In this document: in pieces, positions 35,083 to 43,561 of the stretch
Position numbering within the stretch: position 1 is the stretch's first letter
Layout of the letters: each line of letters starts with the position of its first letter
From: a marine gamma proteobacterium HTCC2143
GTDB lineage: Bacteria > Pseudomonadota > Gammaproteobacteria > Pseudomonadales > Dasaniaceae
DNA: 64,000 nt
Direction: 5' to 3'
Assembly (NCBI GenBank): GCA_000169075.1
Contig: AAVT01000008.1
Span: forward strand, 62,001-126,000
The notes under the pieces: model-generated
The model's database searches: none
The model's input: the letters and a program-made list of their open reading frames with translations, nothing else
Told to the model about the DNA's origin: nothing
Translations under genes and position numbers: made by a program

Positions 35083-36474
35083 TCACTCGTCCACCGTAAA
35101 TGATTGCAGTAAATCCTGAAACAAAATCGTTCCATTAACCATATTATCGATCGATACTTTTTCGTCGTTACCATGAATACCACGATACTCTGATGGCGGA
35201 GCCATAAAAGGAGCAAAGCCGTAGGACACAATACCTAGATCACGAAAGAAGTGGCTATCAGTAAAGCCAGTAGACACGCTTGGCATCACCCTAGAACCTG
35301 GGTAATGTTTATTCGTTACCTTCTTTATATGCTCAAACAAGGGGGTCTCGGTTTCACTAATTGCTGGAGAAAAACCCATCAGTCGCTCTATTTTTATATT
35401 AGGATCAGAAATTAACCGCTCTAATTCTTTTTCAAATTTATCGAGGTCTTGGTCCGGAAGCAAACGACAATCCAGTTCAAACATCACCTCAGCCGGGACC
35501 ACATTAATCTTCGCGCTGCCTTCCATTCGAGTAGCTGAACAAGTATCGCGCAGCAGCGCATGGTGTTGAGGATTACTGGTTTGCAACGCGAGCATAAACT
35601 CAGTATCAAAAATATACTGAGATATATTCGCATATTTCTCTTGGAAGCCATCAGGCTGAGATTCAGCAAGATCAGCAAACATTCGGGCTACCGGCTTAAT
35701 AACCCGCGGCTTAAAGTTGGTCGTTGTAATACGATGCCCAGCCTTGAACAAGCGAGTCACCGACGTATGCACCTGAGGCGATGAACCATGCCCCGGTCGG
35801 CCCGTTGCGGTAAGCCTTAACCATAATGGAATCTTCTGCGTCACTTCGACAGTAAACCCAACCTTGTCGCCAACCCGCGAACCACTGCCACCCTCGTTCA
35901 ATAAATAACCGACATTCTCAAATACCTCCGGGTGATTCTCTACCAGCCATCCAGCACCATAGTGTCCGCCGGCTTCTTCATCGGCCGTTGCAATAAACCA
36001 AACGTCGCGATTGAGCGTCTTGCCCGATGCGGCCAGCGACAAAAAAGCCTGAAATTGAGTGATCCCTAAACCCTTCATATCCAGAGCTCCACGCCCATAA
36101 ATATGGCCGTCTTTTATCACTCCCTTGTAAGGATCGACAGTCCAGTAATTTTCATTCGCAGGCACTACATCGATATGATTTATCAGCACAATACCTGGCT
36201 TGCTCCCCCCTGGAATTTTTGCCCAAATATTACCTCGGCCGGGCGCCGACTCGCCGGTTTGGAATTCTATCCCTGCGGCCGTTAAGTACTTGGCAAAAAA
36301 TGCAACACCTCTTGATTCATTCCCGGGAGGGTTTGCTGTATTTATTCGCAGATACTCCACCAGCCGTTCTGGGGCTTCACTGGCAAATTTATCAGCGGCA
36401 TTTACCGTTTGCAGTGAGAGGAAATAACACAAAACCGCCAACAGAACATTTTTTTTCAACATCCGACTACTCAT
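35083..36474 (-). CDS. M20-family metallopeptidase, exported
   Basis: Zinc peptidase/deacylase of about 463 residues with an N-terminal signal (KKNVLLAVLCYFLSL then TVNAAD). Metal and catalytic residues are visible: HIDVVPAN (His, catalytic Asp), GRGALDMKG (bridging Asp), DEEAGGHYGA (catalytic Glu and ligand Glu), DCRLLP and the C-terminal TDSHFFRDLG (ligand His). A dimerisation domain lies between. The family covers di- and aminoacyl-peptidases and N-acyl amino acid hydrolases; the substrate cannot be told. Start choice: ATG 36474 or 36462, or GTG 36483; none has a strong ribosome site. Confidence 0.87.
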   Translation of the reverse strand: MSSRMLKKNVLLAVLCYFLSLQTVNAADKFASEAPERLVEYLRINTANPPGNESRGVAFFAKYLTAAGIEFQTGESAPGRGNIWAKIPGGSKPGIVLINHIDVVPANENYWTVDPYKGVIKDGHIYGRGALDMKGLGITQFQAFLSLAASGKTLNRDVWFIATADEEAGGHYGAGWLVENHPEVFENVGYLLNEGGSGSRVGDKVGFTVEVTQKIPLWLRLTATGRPGHGSSPQVHTSVTRLFKAGHRITTTNFKPRVIKPVARMFADLAESQPDGFQEKYANISQYIFDTEFMLALQTSNPQHHALLRDTCSATRMEGSAKINVVPAEVMFELDCRLLPDQDLDKFEKELERLISDPNIKIERLMGFSPAISETETPLFEHIKKVTNKHYPGSRVMPSVSTGFTDSHFFRDLGIVSYGFAPFMAPPSEYRGIHGNDEKVSIDNMVNGTILFQDLLQSFTVDE

Positions 36475-36545
36475 AAAATACACCGATCGTTATTGTTGTT
36501 TAAATGACAGAGTCGATTCAACCATGATCGAAGACTTCATCTCAT

Positions 36546-37781
36546 TTAAGCCCAAGGTTCTGCCGCATACAGGACCTGACCATCGCTACGAACTTGCCAG
36601 CCAAGAATACAATTAAGATGGTAAGGCAGTGAGCCCAGCCCTCTTGAGTCGATTAGCTGCCGTCTGGTCGGCTGGATGTATCCGCTCTCATCAACAGCTC
36701 GACTCAACAGCTCAGTACCCGTGCCATCCCAGCGCCAGGGCAAGGTAAACCGAGTATGAGCTTTCGATAACACAGGGCCCTGCAACGCCGCTTTTTGCCA
36801 GCGCCTTCCACCGTCAACGCTAACATCAACTTGAACAATTTTCCCATGTCCACTCCAGGCCAATCCCCGGATTTCTGTCCAACCTTTTGACAACACCGAT
36901 GGATAAGTTGGGCTGGTGATGATAGACCGGGCGTCCATAACTACGCTAAAAAGTCGTGATTTATCGCTTTTTAAAGGGTCCGTATATTTGGATGTTTCCT
37001 CTCTTGTCATAAAGGGTTGGTCGGATACTTCCAATCGCCGCAACCACTTGACGTTGGTATTTCCCTCCCATCCCGGTAGCAGTAAGCGAAATGGATAGCC
37101 CTGCTCTGGCCGAATTGCCTCACCATTTTGAGCGTAGGCGATCATCGCGTCATCTAACCCTTTTGCCAGCGGAATACTGCGGGCCAAAACCGCAGCATCA
37201 GCGCCCTCAGCCAAAAACCAGCGAGCTTTTCCCTTCACCCCCGTCTCGTTTAGCAGCGTGCTCAAAGCAACACCGGTCCACTCACTTTGACTGGTCAGCC
37301 CACTCAACTGTTGTGGCGTTGTTTTCTCTCCCGCTCGAATATTTAGATTGCCTGAACATTCAATAAAACAAACGCGAGTGACTGAAGGCATTCGCTTTAA
37401 GTCTGCCAACGAAAATTTGAGCGGTTTATCAACCATCCCGTGAATCAACAGTTCGTGCATGTCGGGGTCTAACGTTGGCACACCAGCGTGGTGGCGCTCG
37501 AAGTGAAGATCAGCGGGAGTGATTGTCCCGTGCAAGTCCTGCAAAGGCGTCCCCGACGCGATATTATACAAAGGCAGCCGCTGCGGTGATTCAAAGGCAG
37601 AGCGCTGTCCAAGTCCAGAGGGCGCCCAGCCCTGCTGTCGAGTGGAGGCTAATAGCTGATCAATTTTTTCGAGTGACAGTTGCTCTGCGCTGTCTGCGGC
37701 CAAAAGCGGTCGAGTGGCAACAACCCCTGCGACTCCGCTCAGCCCTGTTAGTATTTGCCGACGGCTTAATTTTTTGCGCAT
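36546..37781 (-). CDS. soxC: SoxC-like sulfite/sulfane dehydrogenase, molybdenum subunit
   Basis: Periplasmic molybdopterin enzyme of 411 residues of the sulfite oxidase family. A twin-arginine signal is visible (LSRRQILTG, then hydrophobic, ending LLAADS). The region PLQDLHGTITPADLHFERHHAG and FIECSGN with the molybdenum-ligand Cys142 match SoxC. The C-terminal dimerisation domain (WSGHGKIVQVDVSVDGGRRW) is intact. The gene starts four bases after the cytochrome c gene stop, so the two form a SoxCD- or SorAB-like pair oxidising sulfite or sulfane sulfur and passing electrons to cytochrome c. No soxXYZAB genes lie in the window. The ribosome site GGAAGGAGG is strong. Confidence 0.88.
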   Translation of the reverse strand: MRKKLSRRQILTGLSGVAGVVATRPLLAADSAEQLSLEKIDQLLASTRQQGWAPSGLGQRSAFESPQRLPLYNIASGTPLQDLHGTITPADLHFERHHAGVPTLDPDMHELLIHGMVDKPLKFSLADLKRMPSVTRVCFIECSGNLNIRAGEKTTPQQLSGLTSQSEWTGVALSTLLNETGVKGKARWFLAEGADAAVLARSIPLAKGLDDAMIAYAQNGEAIRPEQGYPFRLLLPGWEGNTNVKWLRRLEVSDQPFMTREETSKYTDPLKSDKSRLFSVVMDARSIITSPTYPSVLSKGWTEIRGLAWSGHGKIVQVDVSVDGGRRWQKAALQGPVLSKAHTRFTLPWRWDGTGTELLSRAVDESGYIQPTRRQLIDSRGLGSLPYHLNCILGWQVRSDGQVLYAAEPWA

Positions 37782-37785
37782 TAAT

Positions 37786-38370
37786 TCAGCCTCCTTCCGG
37801 ATGGCGGTAATCTATAGGGATTCGGTCATCAACCACAAACCGATGTCGCGATGGCATTCTGATAGCCGCCAGATTATCTGCACCTATGTGCTGGTCTGGA
37901 TCAATAATGTCATTTAAATGCAGCAGATAGGCGACCAGGCTATACACTTCGTCATCGCTTAAAGTGCCCGGCTGGGAAAATGGCATAGCTCGACGGATAT
38001 AATCAAACACCGTTGTTGCATATGGCCAGTAATTACCGATTGTTTTCTTAAGCCCGGGGTCACGGCCGAACGGAAATGCATCACCGGCAATACGACCAGC
38101 CAGCGGTTCATTAACGCCCCCTAATCCCCGATCACCGTGGCAACTCAAACACTGCTGTAGATATAACACTTTACCCTCTGCCACGCTTCCATTACCTTTC
38201 GGCAGGCCTGCACCATCGGGCCTTACATCAATATCCCACAGCTGTATTTCCTGCGCCGACACTGCGCGGCCAAAGCCCAATCTCTCAGCCTTGCTGAGCG
38301 GTGAAACCATGAGCAAGAGACTACAAACGAACGCAAACATCGCGACACCCACTGAGTATTGTTTTTTCAA
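37786..38370 (-). CDS. Cytochrome c subunit of sulfite dehydrogenase (SoxD-like)
   Basis: Periplasmic monoheme cytochrome c of 194 residues, electron acceptor for the SoxC-like protein encoded next. It has a signal peptide (about 1-28) and one heme site CLSCH (74-78), with Met129 in RRAMPFSQPG as likely sixth ligand. The regions around NYWPYATTVFDYIRRAMPF and YLLHLNDII are typical of SoxD/sulfite dehydrogenase cytochromes. Start is TTG at 38370, with GGAG ten bases upstream; an in-frame ATG lies ten codons later but would cut the signal. SoxD proper has two hemes, so this is a single-heme version. Confidence 0.87.
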   Translation of the reverse strand: MKKQYSVGVAMFAFVCSLLLMVSPLSKAERLGFGRAVSAQEIQLWDIDVRPDGAGLPKGNGSVAEGKVLYLQQCLSCHGDRGLGGVNEPLAGRIAGDAFPFGRDPGLKKTIGNYWPYATTVFDYIRRAMPFSQPGTLSDDEVYSLVAYLLHLNDIIDPDQHIGADNLAAIRMPSRHRFVVDDRIPIDYRHPEGG

Positions 38371-38531
38371 AGCACCAGCTCTCCAAACGGCAGTTGTGTT
38401 TTATTATGGACGAGTATCCTCTTAAATACGACGATCACATACCCTCAATCGAAACCTCAGCGGCGAGCAGTTAAAGCGTATTTGGAAAGTGGCGTATTCG
38501 AATACAGATTCTGTTTACGCGCCTCATTGGT

Positions 38532-38903
38532 CTAACCTGTGCACCACTTTTTGCGATTGAAAAACAAGAACCAACAAAGTACAGCCATAATGCCGTGAAC
38601 GATAGTGGGTGCTGCCCCTGATTCTGCCGATATGGTCATCGCCGTAGCGATGGTCAAACCGCTGTGGAAGGTCGATAGAATACCGAGCACTACGCCCATG
38701 GTTTGTAAATTGTCTTTCTCACGCCATGCCCAGAAAACTATACTGGCGATAGTGAGCGCTGCAAAACCATAGTTGACGGCAAAAGCAATGCCAGCGGCGT
38801 TGCCGTCGGGAACAGCAGAAACCGGTGAAATTACTAACAGGGCTCCCACTAACCCCTCGAACAGAGCATTGGCTATGAGCACGGCAATCAGCAATTTACG
38901 CAT
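38532..38903 (-). CDS. Small four-helix membrane protein
   Basis: Protein of 123 residues with four predicted hydrophobic helices: about 3-25, 36-57, 65-88 and 100-117, ending in a basic tail (FNRKKW). I do not recognise a named family, though the helix layout with FEGLVGALLV and a late HG motif resembles DUF-type membrane proteins of marine gammaproteobacteria. ATG at 38903 is chosen since GAGGAAA lies seven bases upstream; the ORF could extend to 38969 without support. It is transcribed on the minus strand, 160 bases from the cytochrome gene. Confidence 0.65.
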   Translation of the reverse strand: MRKLLIAVLIANALFEGLVGALLVISPVSAVPDGNAAGIAFAVNYGFAALTIASIVFWAWREKDNLQTMGVVLGILSTFHSGLTIATAMTISAESGAAPTIVHGIMAVLCWFLFFNRKKWCTG

Positions 38904-39282
38904 ATTTTTTCCTCTAGATAGCGGTCTTATAATTATATTGAGAGTGTAACTTGCACTCATGATGTGCACAACTGCTCTCTAGACGACACACAGACGTTAG
39001 CCGCCGAAGAGAATAACCACCCTTGAATTTTCTGAAAGAGCGGGTCTTTAGTCTTTCTATTGAGTGCCGAAGAACCTGCAGCCAATACCTTTAAAGCTCT
39101 AACAGACAAGCTTAGCTAAGCCAAACGGTTAGGCTATATTCAACGGTCGCTGAATGGTAATTATCGAATTAGTTTTTTCGGTGCGCTAAACGTAGGGTGT
39201 GAGACGAGGAGTAAAATATCAATAGAGAGTGCGCATAGAGGTCGGTGAACTGTCACCGACCTCTAGATCGATCGACTAAGAG
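38904..39282. other. Intergenic region with one hairpin
   Basis: About 380 bases between two minus-strand genes. The only feature seen is the hairpin at 39236-39265, downstream of the acyl-CoA dehydrogenase gene. The remainder presumably holds the promoter of the small membrane protein; no ORF is supported. Confidence 0.5.
39236..39265 (-). terminator. Hairpin downstream of the acyl-CoA dehydrogenase genes
   Basis: TAGAGGTCGGTGA (39236-39248) and TCACCGACCTCTA (39253-39265) form a perfect 13-base stem with an ACTG loop, starting 18 bases beyond the end of the minus-strand gene. There is no T-run after it in that direction, so it may act as an mRNA 3'-end stabiliser or weak terminator. Confidence 0.55.
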
Positions 39283-40419
39283 CTAGAATCCTAGCAAGGT
39301 CGCATAACGGTTCCGGTGATAGGCTTGATTCCCATAGGCCGACTCCAGAACACGTGCTCGTTTAAGATACAAACCCGCGTCAAACTCATCAGTCATACCG
39401 ATACCACCATGAATCTGAATGAGTTGATTGGACATCTCGTGTAGGAAAGCACCCATTTTTGCTTTTGACAATGACGTTGCCTCAGCGATATCGTCGTCAC
39501 CATTGTCTATCGCTTGCAGAGCTGCTTCCATACAAGAGCGGGAGAGTTCCATAGAGGAGAACAATACAGCCGCTCTGTGACCCAGCGCTTGAAACGAACC
39601 GATAACACTACCGAATTGCTCTCTGGTTTTGAGATAATCCAATGTCATATCAAAAGCCTGGGCTGCGGTTCCCATCATTTCAGCACCGAGACCAGCACGG
39701 GCACGATCCAATATTGACTCGAGTACGTCAAATCCTTGATCTAATGAACCCAATAATCCATCACTCGCCACTTCAACGTTGTTAAACTCTACCTTCGCAT
39801 AGCCGCGACTATCCACCGTTTGCATCGATGAACGCGCAACACCAGCCGCATCAGCCGCAACCAGGAATAAGCTAATGCCTTCGCTGTCGCCGGCTTTGCC
39901 GCTGGTTCTGGCCGCAACAATAAGAGTCGTAGCCGCCATTCCTTCTAATACAAAGGTTTTGCTGCCATTCAACGTAAAACCTGACGGGTTCTTTTCAGCT
40001 CGCAATGCTGTGAGTGCTGGCTGATGGTGGTTGCCTTCATCAAGCGCCAGCGTTAACAATTCGCTACCGTCGACAACTTTAGGTAACAAGGATTGTTTTT
40101 GTTCTTCATTACCGGCAAGAATGATCGCAGAAGCGCCTACTAAGGCAGAGGCAAATAAGGGCGATGCCGTCAGCTGACGCCCTAATTCTTCCAACACAAC
40201 GCCGAAGGTAAGATAGCCCAGCTCCGAGCCACCATACTCTTCCGGCACTAGTATACCCGTCCATCCCATTTCGATCATTTCTGCCCAAGTTGTTGCAGTA
40301 AACCGTTGCTCGATACCACTATCGCGCATTTCACGGAATTTTTGCACCGGTGCCTGCTCACTTGCCCATGATTTCGCCTGATCTCGAATCATGGATTGTT
40401 CTTCACTTAATGCTGCCAT
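39283..40419 (-). CDS. Acyl-CoA dehydrogenase, smaller subunit
   Basis: Flavoenzyme of 378 residues that introduces an alpha-beta double bond into acyl-CoAs. The three-domain layout is visible: helical N-terminal part with YGGSELGYLTFGVVLEELGRQ, a middle strand domain (LNGSKTFVLEGMAATTLIVAA) and a C-terminal helical domain with REQFGSVIGSFQALGHR and IQIHGGIGMTDEFDAGLYLKR. The end lacks the usual YEG base motif (it reads ESAYGNQAYHR). It lies 25 bases after another acyl-CoA dehydrogenase gene; such unequal pairs form heteromers in steroid and bile-acid side-chain degradation, so a two-subunit enzyme is likely. TTAGGAAG precedes the ATG. Confidence 0.9.
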   Translation of the reverse strand: MAALSEEQSMIRDQAKSWASEQAPVQKFREMRDSGIEQRFTATTWAEMIEMGWTGILVPEEYGGSELGYLTFGVVLEELGRQLTASPLFASALVGASAIILAGNEEQKQSLLPKVVDGSELLTLALDEGNHHQPALTALRAEKNPSGFTLNGSKTFVLEGMAATTLIVAARTSGKAGDSEGISLFLVAADAAGVARSSMQTVDSRGYAKVEFNNVEVASDGLLGSLDQGFDVLESILDRARAGLGAEMMGTAAQAFDMTLDYLKTREQFGSVIGSFQALGHRAAVLFSSMELSRSCMEAALQAIDNGDDDIAEATSLSKAKMGAFLHEMSNQLIQIHGGIGMTDEFDAGLYLKRARVLESAYGNQAYHRNRYATLLGF

Positions 40420-40443
40420 TGTCTTCTTCCTAACTGTTTCGTT

Positions 40444-41649
40444 TTAGCCTTTCTGGGTAGTTTCCGGTAGGCCTAGAATGTTCTTGGAAATGATATTGTT
40501 CTGAACTTCAAAAGAACCGCCGTAAATAGATATCGCTTTACCCCATAGCCACTCGCGCACGGTATTCAATTCCTGTTCATTAAAATCATCACCTTCCCAA
40601 CCAATACCCTGGCTACCCATCAGCTCCAGGGATAACTCCGAACGAGCTTGTGACACGTTAGTCGCCGAATTTTTGAGAATTGAAGCTGCCGCGCTAACTT
40701 CGACGTTTCCTCTGGCCTCAGCAGTAATTCGGCCTACGGTTAACTTGTGCGCCTGGTCGTCCATCAAATGTAAAATGATTCGAGAGCGCAAATCGGCATC
40801 GGCAATAGAGCCGTCCGCATTGGTCTCCACATAACGCTTTGCTAGATCCTGTAACGACTCTCGCTTGGTGCCGCCTGATGAAGCGCTAGTCTGGCTTTGG
40901 CGCTCATGTTGAAGTAGCCGCTTGACGACACTCCAACCCTGATTTAACGGTCCAAGTAAATCTGCTTTGTCAGCCCGAGCGTTATTAAAGTAGGTCTCGC
41001 AAAATGGTGAAGCGCCAGAAATCAACTTAATCGGACGGGTTTCAACACCCTCACGATTCATTGGAAGCATCACAAAACTGATACCGTCGCGTTTCTTTTT
41101 GTCGGGATCCGTACGAACCAATGCACCGCACCACTGAGAAATATGAGCGCCAGACGTCCATACTTTTTGACCGTTGAGTATAAAATGATCACCTTTGTCC
41201 TCAGCTTTAGTGTTTAGCGAGGCCAAATCAGATCCTGCATTGGGTTCAGAAAGGCCCAAACACCAACGAACAGCGCCACTGGCAATACTGGGTAAATGCC
41301 GCGCTTTTTGATCGTCAGTTCCATATTCCATAATGGTTGGCCCAACCATCGTCACACCCATACCGGCCAAAGCGGGAATCGGGTTAAAACCACCGACTCG
41401 ATTTATTTCCTGACCAACGACTTTTGCCTCTGGGTGACTCAATCCTGCACCACCATATTCAGTAGGCCAGGTAGGTGCACCCCAACCTTTATCGGCCAAG
41501 CGCTGTCGCCAAAGCTCTAAGTCTGGCAGGCTGCCATCGTTGTCATCCTCCATGCTCGGGACATAACTTGATAACGAAGAGGGGAAATTCCCCTCTACCC
41601 ATTCCCGTACCGATGTACGAAATTGATCCGGTTGCATTGATTCACTCAT
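40444..41649 (-). CDS. Acyl-CoA dehydrogenase, larger subunit
   Basis: Flavoenzyme of 401 residues, partner of the following gene. Signatures include WGAPTWPTEYGGAGLSHPEAKVVGQE, the FAD contact CLGLSEPNAGSDLASLNT, FILNGQKVWTSGAHISQW and the C-terminal ELMGSQGIGWEGDD and IYGGSFEVQNNIISKNILGLP. The YGGSFEVQ turn has Gly where many family members have the catalytic Glu, consistent with a division of labour between two unlike subunits. The ATG follows GAGAGAG. It is the first gene of the minus-strand pair, divergent from the TauE permease across about 160 bases. Confidence 0.9.
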   Translation of the reverse strand: MSESMQPDQFRTSVREWVEGNFPSSLSSYVPSMEDDNDGSLPDLELWRQRLADKGWGAPTWPTEYGGAGLSHPEAKVVGQEINRVGGFNPIPALAGMGVTMVGPTIMEYGTDDQKARHLPSIASGAVRWCLGLSEPNAGSDLASLNTKAEDKGDHFILNGQKVWTSGAHISQWCGALVRTDPDKKKRDGISFVMLPMNREGVETRPIKLISGASPFCETYFNNARADKADLLGPLNQGWSVVKRLLQHERQSQTSASSGGTKRESLQDLAKRYVETNADGSIADADLRSRIILHLMDDQAHKLTVGRITAEARGNVEVSAAASILKNSATNVSQARSELSLELMGSQGIGWEGDDFNEQELNTVREWLWGKAISIYGGSFEVQNNIISKNILGLPETTQKG

Positions 41650-41807
41650 GGTTTATCTCTCTCAATGTGTTAAGTATTTCGCGTGAATAATTTAAGGTGC
41701 TATATAGTACACTATCACTTGGAAAATCCGAGCCCTAGAGCGACCATTTTTTACTCAATATACGGTAATGTCTAACTTATCTGACAGCAACCTTTTATCA
41801 TGCGAGC

Positions 41808-42554
41808 GTGGAATTGGACTTTATAGACATAGCTGCACTTTTGTTACTAATAACGGTCGGCGCCTATGTCCAGACCATTACCGGCTTTGCTATGGGGCTA
41901 TTGATCGTCGGCGGGGTAACCATATTAAATCTCGCCCCGATCACGTTTACCGCCGCTGTCGTCGGCATATTGTCAGTCGCAAATACGTCCCTTATTTTGC
42001 GTTACTCGCTGCGACAGGTGAACAGAAAGTTTTTGCTGTATTTATGTATAGGCATGCTCCCCAGCCTTTATATTGGCGTCTATATGCTAAGTTTTATGAG
42101 TGAATCCCAGACTCTTTTACTGCGCAAAACACTCGGCATCGTTATCATTATCGCCGGTATCCTACTCACTCTAAAACCCGATCCGTGGCCTAAACAATCC
42201 AGTAAATTAGCGATTGCGATAGCAGGGGTTGCCGGCGGGCTATTTGGCGGTATGTTTAGTACCGGCGGCGCGCCACCTGCCTTTTTAATGTACCGACAGC
42301 CGCTTAACCTACTCGTTATTCGCGCAACACTTGTAGCCATGTTTTTTATAACAACGGTGACCAGAACAGTCTTGATCACCATAGATGGGCAAATAACTGC
42401 AAAAGTGCTTACGGTTTGTGCTGCCGCCATTCCTCTCGTCTTGCTAACGACGCATTATGCCCCAAAGTTCTCACCAGCCGGCTCAGATGCGACAATTCGC
42501 AAGGGCGTTTTTATGTTACTGATAGTTACTGGCATATTACTTATCATTACCTAG
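41808..42554 (+). CDS. TauE/SafE family permease
   Basis: Inner-membrane protein of 248 residues with about seven or eight hydrophobic helices. The TauE/SafE duplicated motif is seen in VGAYVQTITGFAMGLLIVGG near the start and GVAGGLFGGMFSTGGAPPAFLMY in the second half. Members export sulfite, sulfoacetate or other organic anions. It lies about 4 kb from the SoxC-like pair, so sulfite is one possible substrate, but this is only proximity. The GTG start has no good ribosome site and no better alternative was found. Confidence 0.85.
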   Translation: MELDFIDIAALLLLITVGAYVQTITGFAMGLLIVGGVTILNLAPITFTAAVVGILSVANTSLILRYSLRQVNRKFLLYLCIGMLPSLYIGVYMLSFMSESQTLLLRKTLGIVIIIAGILLTLKPDPWPKQSSKLAIAIAGVAGGLFGGMFSTGGAPPAFLMYRQPLNLLVIRATLVAMFFITTVTRTVLITIDGQITAKVLTVCAAAIPLVLLTTHYAPKFSPAGSDATIRKGVFMLLIVTGILLIIT

Positions 42555-42681
42555 GCATTCAGGGCTGTCAGGCAGTTACATCCAACTAATCCGAGTGCTA
42601 GACTACGCTGCTGCGCAGGTTCGGGGTAGATTATCCGTCTTTACCCGATTTTTTCCTTAATGAATAATATTTTATGTCACT

Positions 42682-43539
42682 ATGAAAGTACCAAAACGCC
42701 TCCAGCCCCTCGTCGACGACGGTTTAATCGACGAAGTCATTAGTCGCCTCATGAGCGGCAAAGAGGCTGATATATATATTGTCTCCTGCGGAGACAATAT
42801 ACGCTGCGCGAAAGTCTATAAAGAGGCGGCCAAACGCAGCTTTAAAAAGGCCGCTCAATACCAGGAAGGCCGGAAAGTCCGCAGCGGTCGCCGCGCCCGC
42901 GCCATGGAAAAGCGCTCGAGCTATGGCCGTAAACAGCAGGAAGAAATCTGGCAGAACGCCGAGGTTGACGCTCTTTCTCGACTGGCTAGAGCCGGTGTGC
43001 GTGTACCCGAAACCTATGGTTGTGTCGATGGCGTTTTGTTAATGGAGCTGGTGACCGACGACGAAGGCAACGTCGCACCACGACTTGATGATGTCACTAT
43101 GTCTACCGAGCAAGCGCTCGAAGATCACGCAATGATGATGCACTACGCCAAGTTAATGCTCTGCGCCGGCGTTGTTCATGGAGACCTTTCGGAATTCAAC
43201 GTGCTAGTTGACGCCTACGGTCCTGTCATCATCGATTTACCCCAGGCTGTAGATGCCTCCGCCAATAACAATGCGGAATCGATGTTTGGTCGCGATGTGA
43301 ACAACATGACGCGTTACTATGCCGAATTTGCTCCAGCATTACTCAAAACTCGCTATGCCGAAGAAATGTGGGCGTTGTACGAAGAAGGTAAGCTAAAAGA
43401 AGAGACGGTGTTAACCGGTTTGTACGAAGGCGACGCTGACAATGCTGACGTCGATTCAGTATTGGAAGAAATCAAGGCGGTGTTACAGGAAGAGCAAGCA
43501 CGCCAAGAACGGCTAAGGGAAGCAGAAGAAGATGGATGA
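42682..43539 (+). CDS. RIO-type serine protein kinase
   Basis: Atypical protein kinase of 285 residues of the RIO1 family. Putative ATP-binding Lys44 is in CAKVYKEA, the catalytic loop is HGDLSEFNVL (166-175, Asp168) and the metal site is IIDLPQAVD (Asp185). A basic arginine-rich stretch (KVRSGRRARAMEKR) precedes the hinge and an acidic, glutamate-rich tail ends the protein. In bacteria this family is little studied; archaeal and eukaryotic members act in ribosome maturation. A perfect 12-base inverted repeat lies inside the gene (42775-42801). The ATG has no clear Shine-Dalgarno. Confidence 0.9.
   Translation: MKVPKRLQPLVDDGLIDEVISRLMSGKEADIYIVSCGDNIRCAKVYKEAAKRSFKKAAQYQEGRKVRSGRRARAMEKRSSYGRKQQEEIWQNAEVDALSRLARAGVRVPETYGCVDGVLLMELVTDDEGNVAPRLDDVTMSTEQALEDHAMMMHYAKLMLCAGVVHGDLSEFNVLVDAYGPVIIDLPQAVDASANNNAESMFGRDVNNMTRYYAEFAPALLKTRYAEEMWALYEEGKLKEETVLTGLYEGDADNADVDSVLEEIKAVLQEEQARQERLREAEEDG
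42775..42801. repeat. Perfect inverted repeat inside the RIO kinase gene
   Basis: TATATTGTCTCC (42775-42786) and GGAGACAATATA (42790-42801) are exact reverse complements with a TGC loop. The codons read DIYIVSCGDNIRC, so the repeat is compatible with coding. It could form an mRNA hairpin about 100 bases after the start codon. Confidence 0.6.
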
Positions 43540-43561
43540 CTGCCGGGTAACAATGCCGCAA

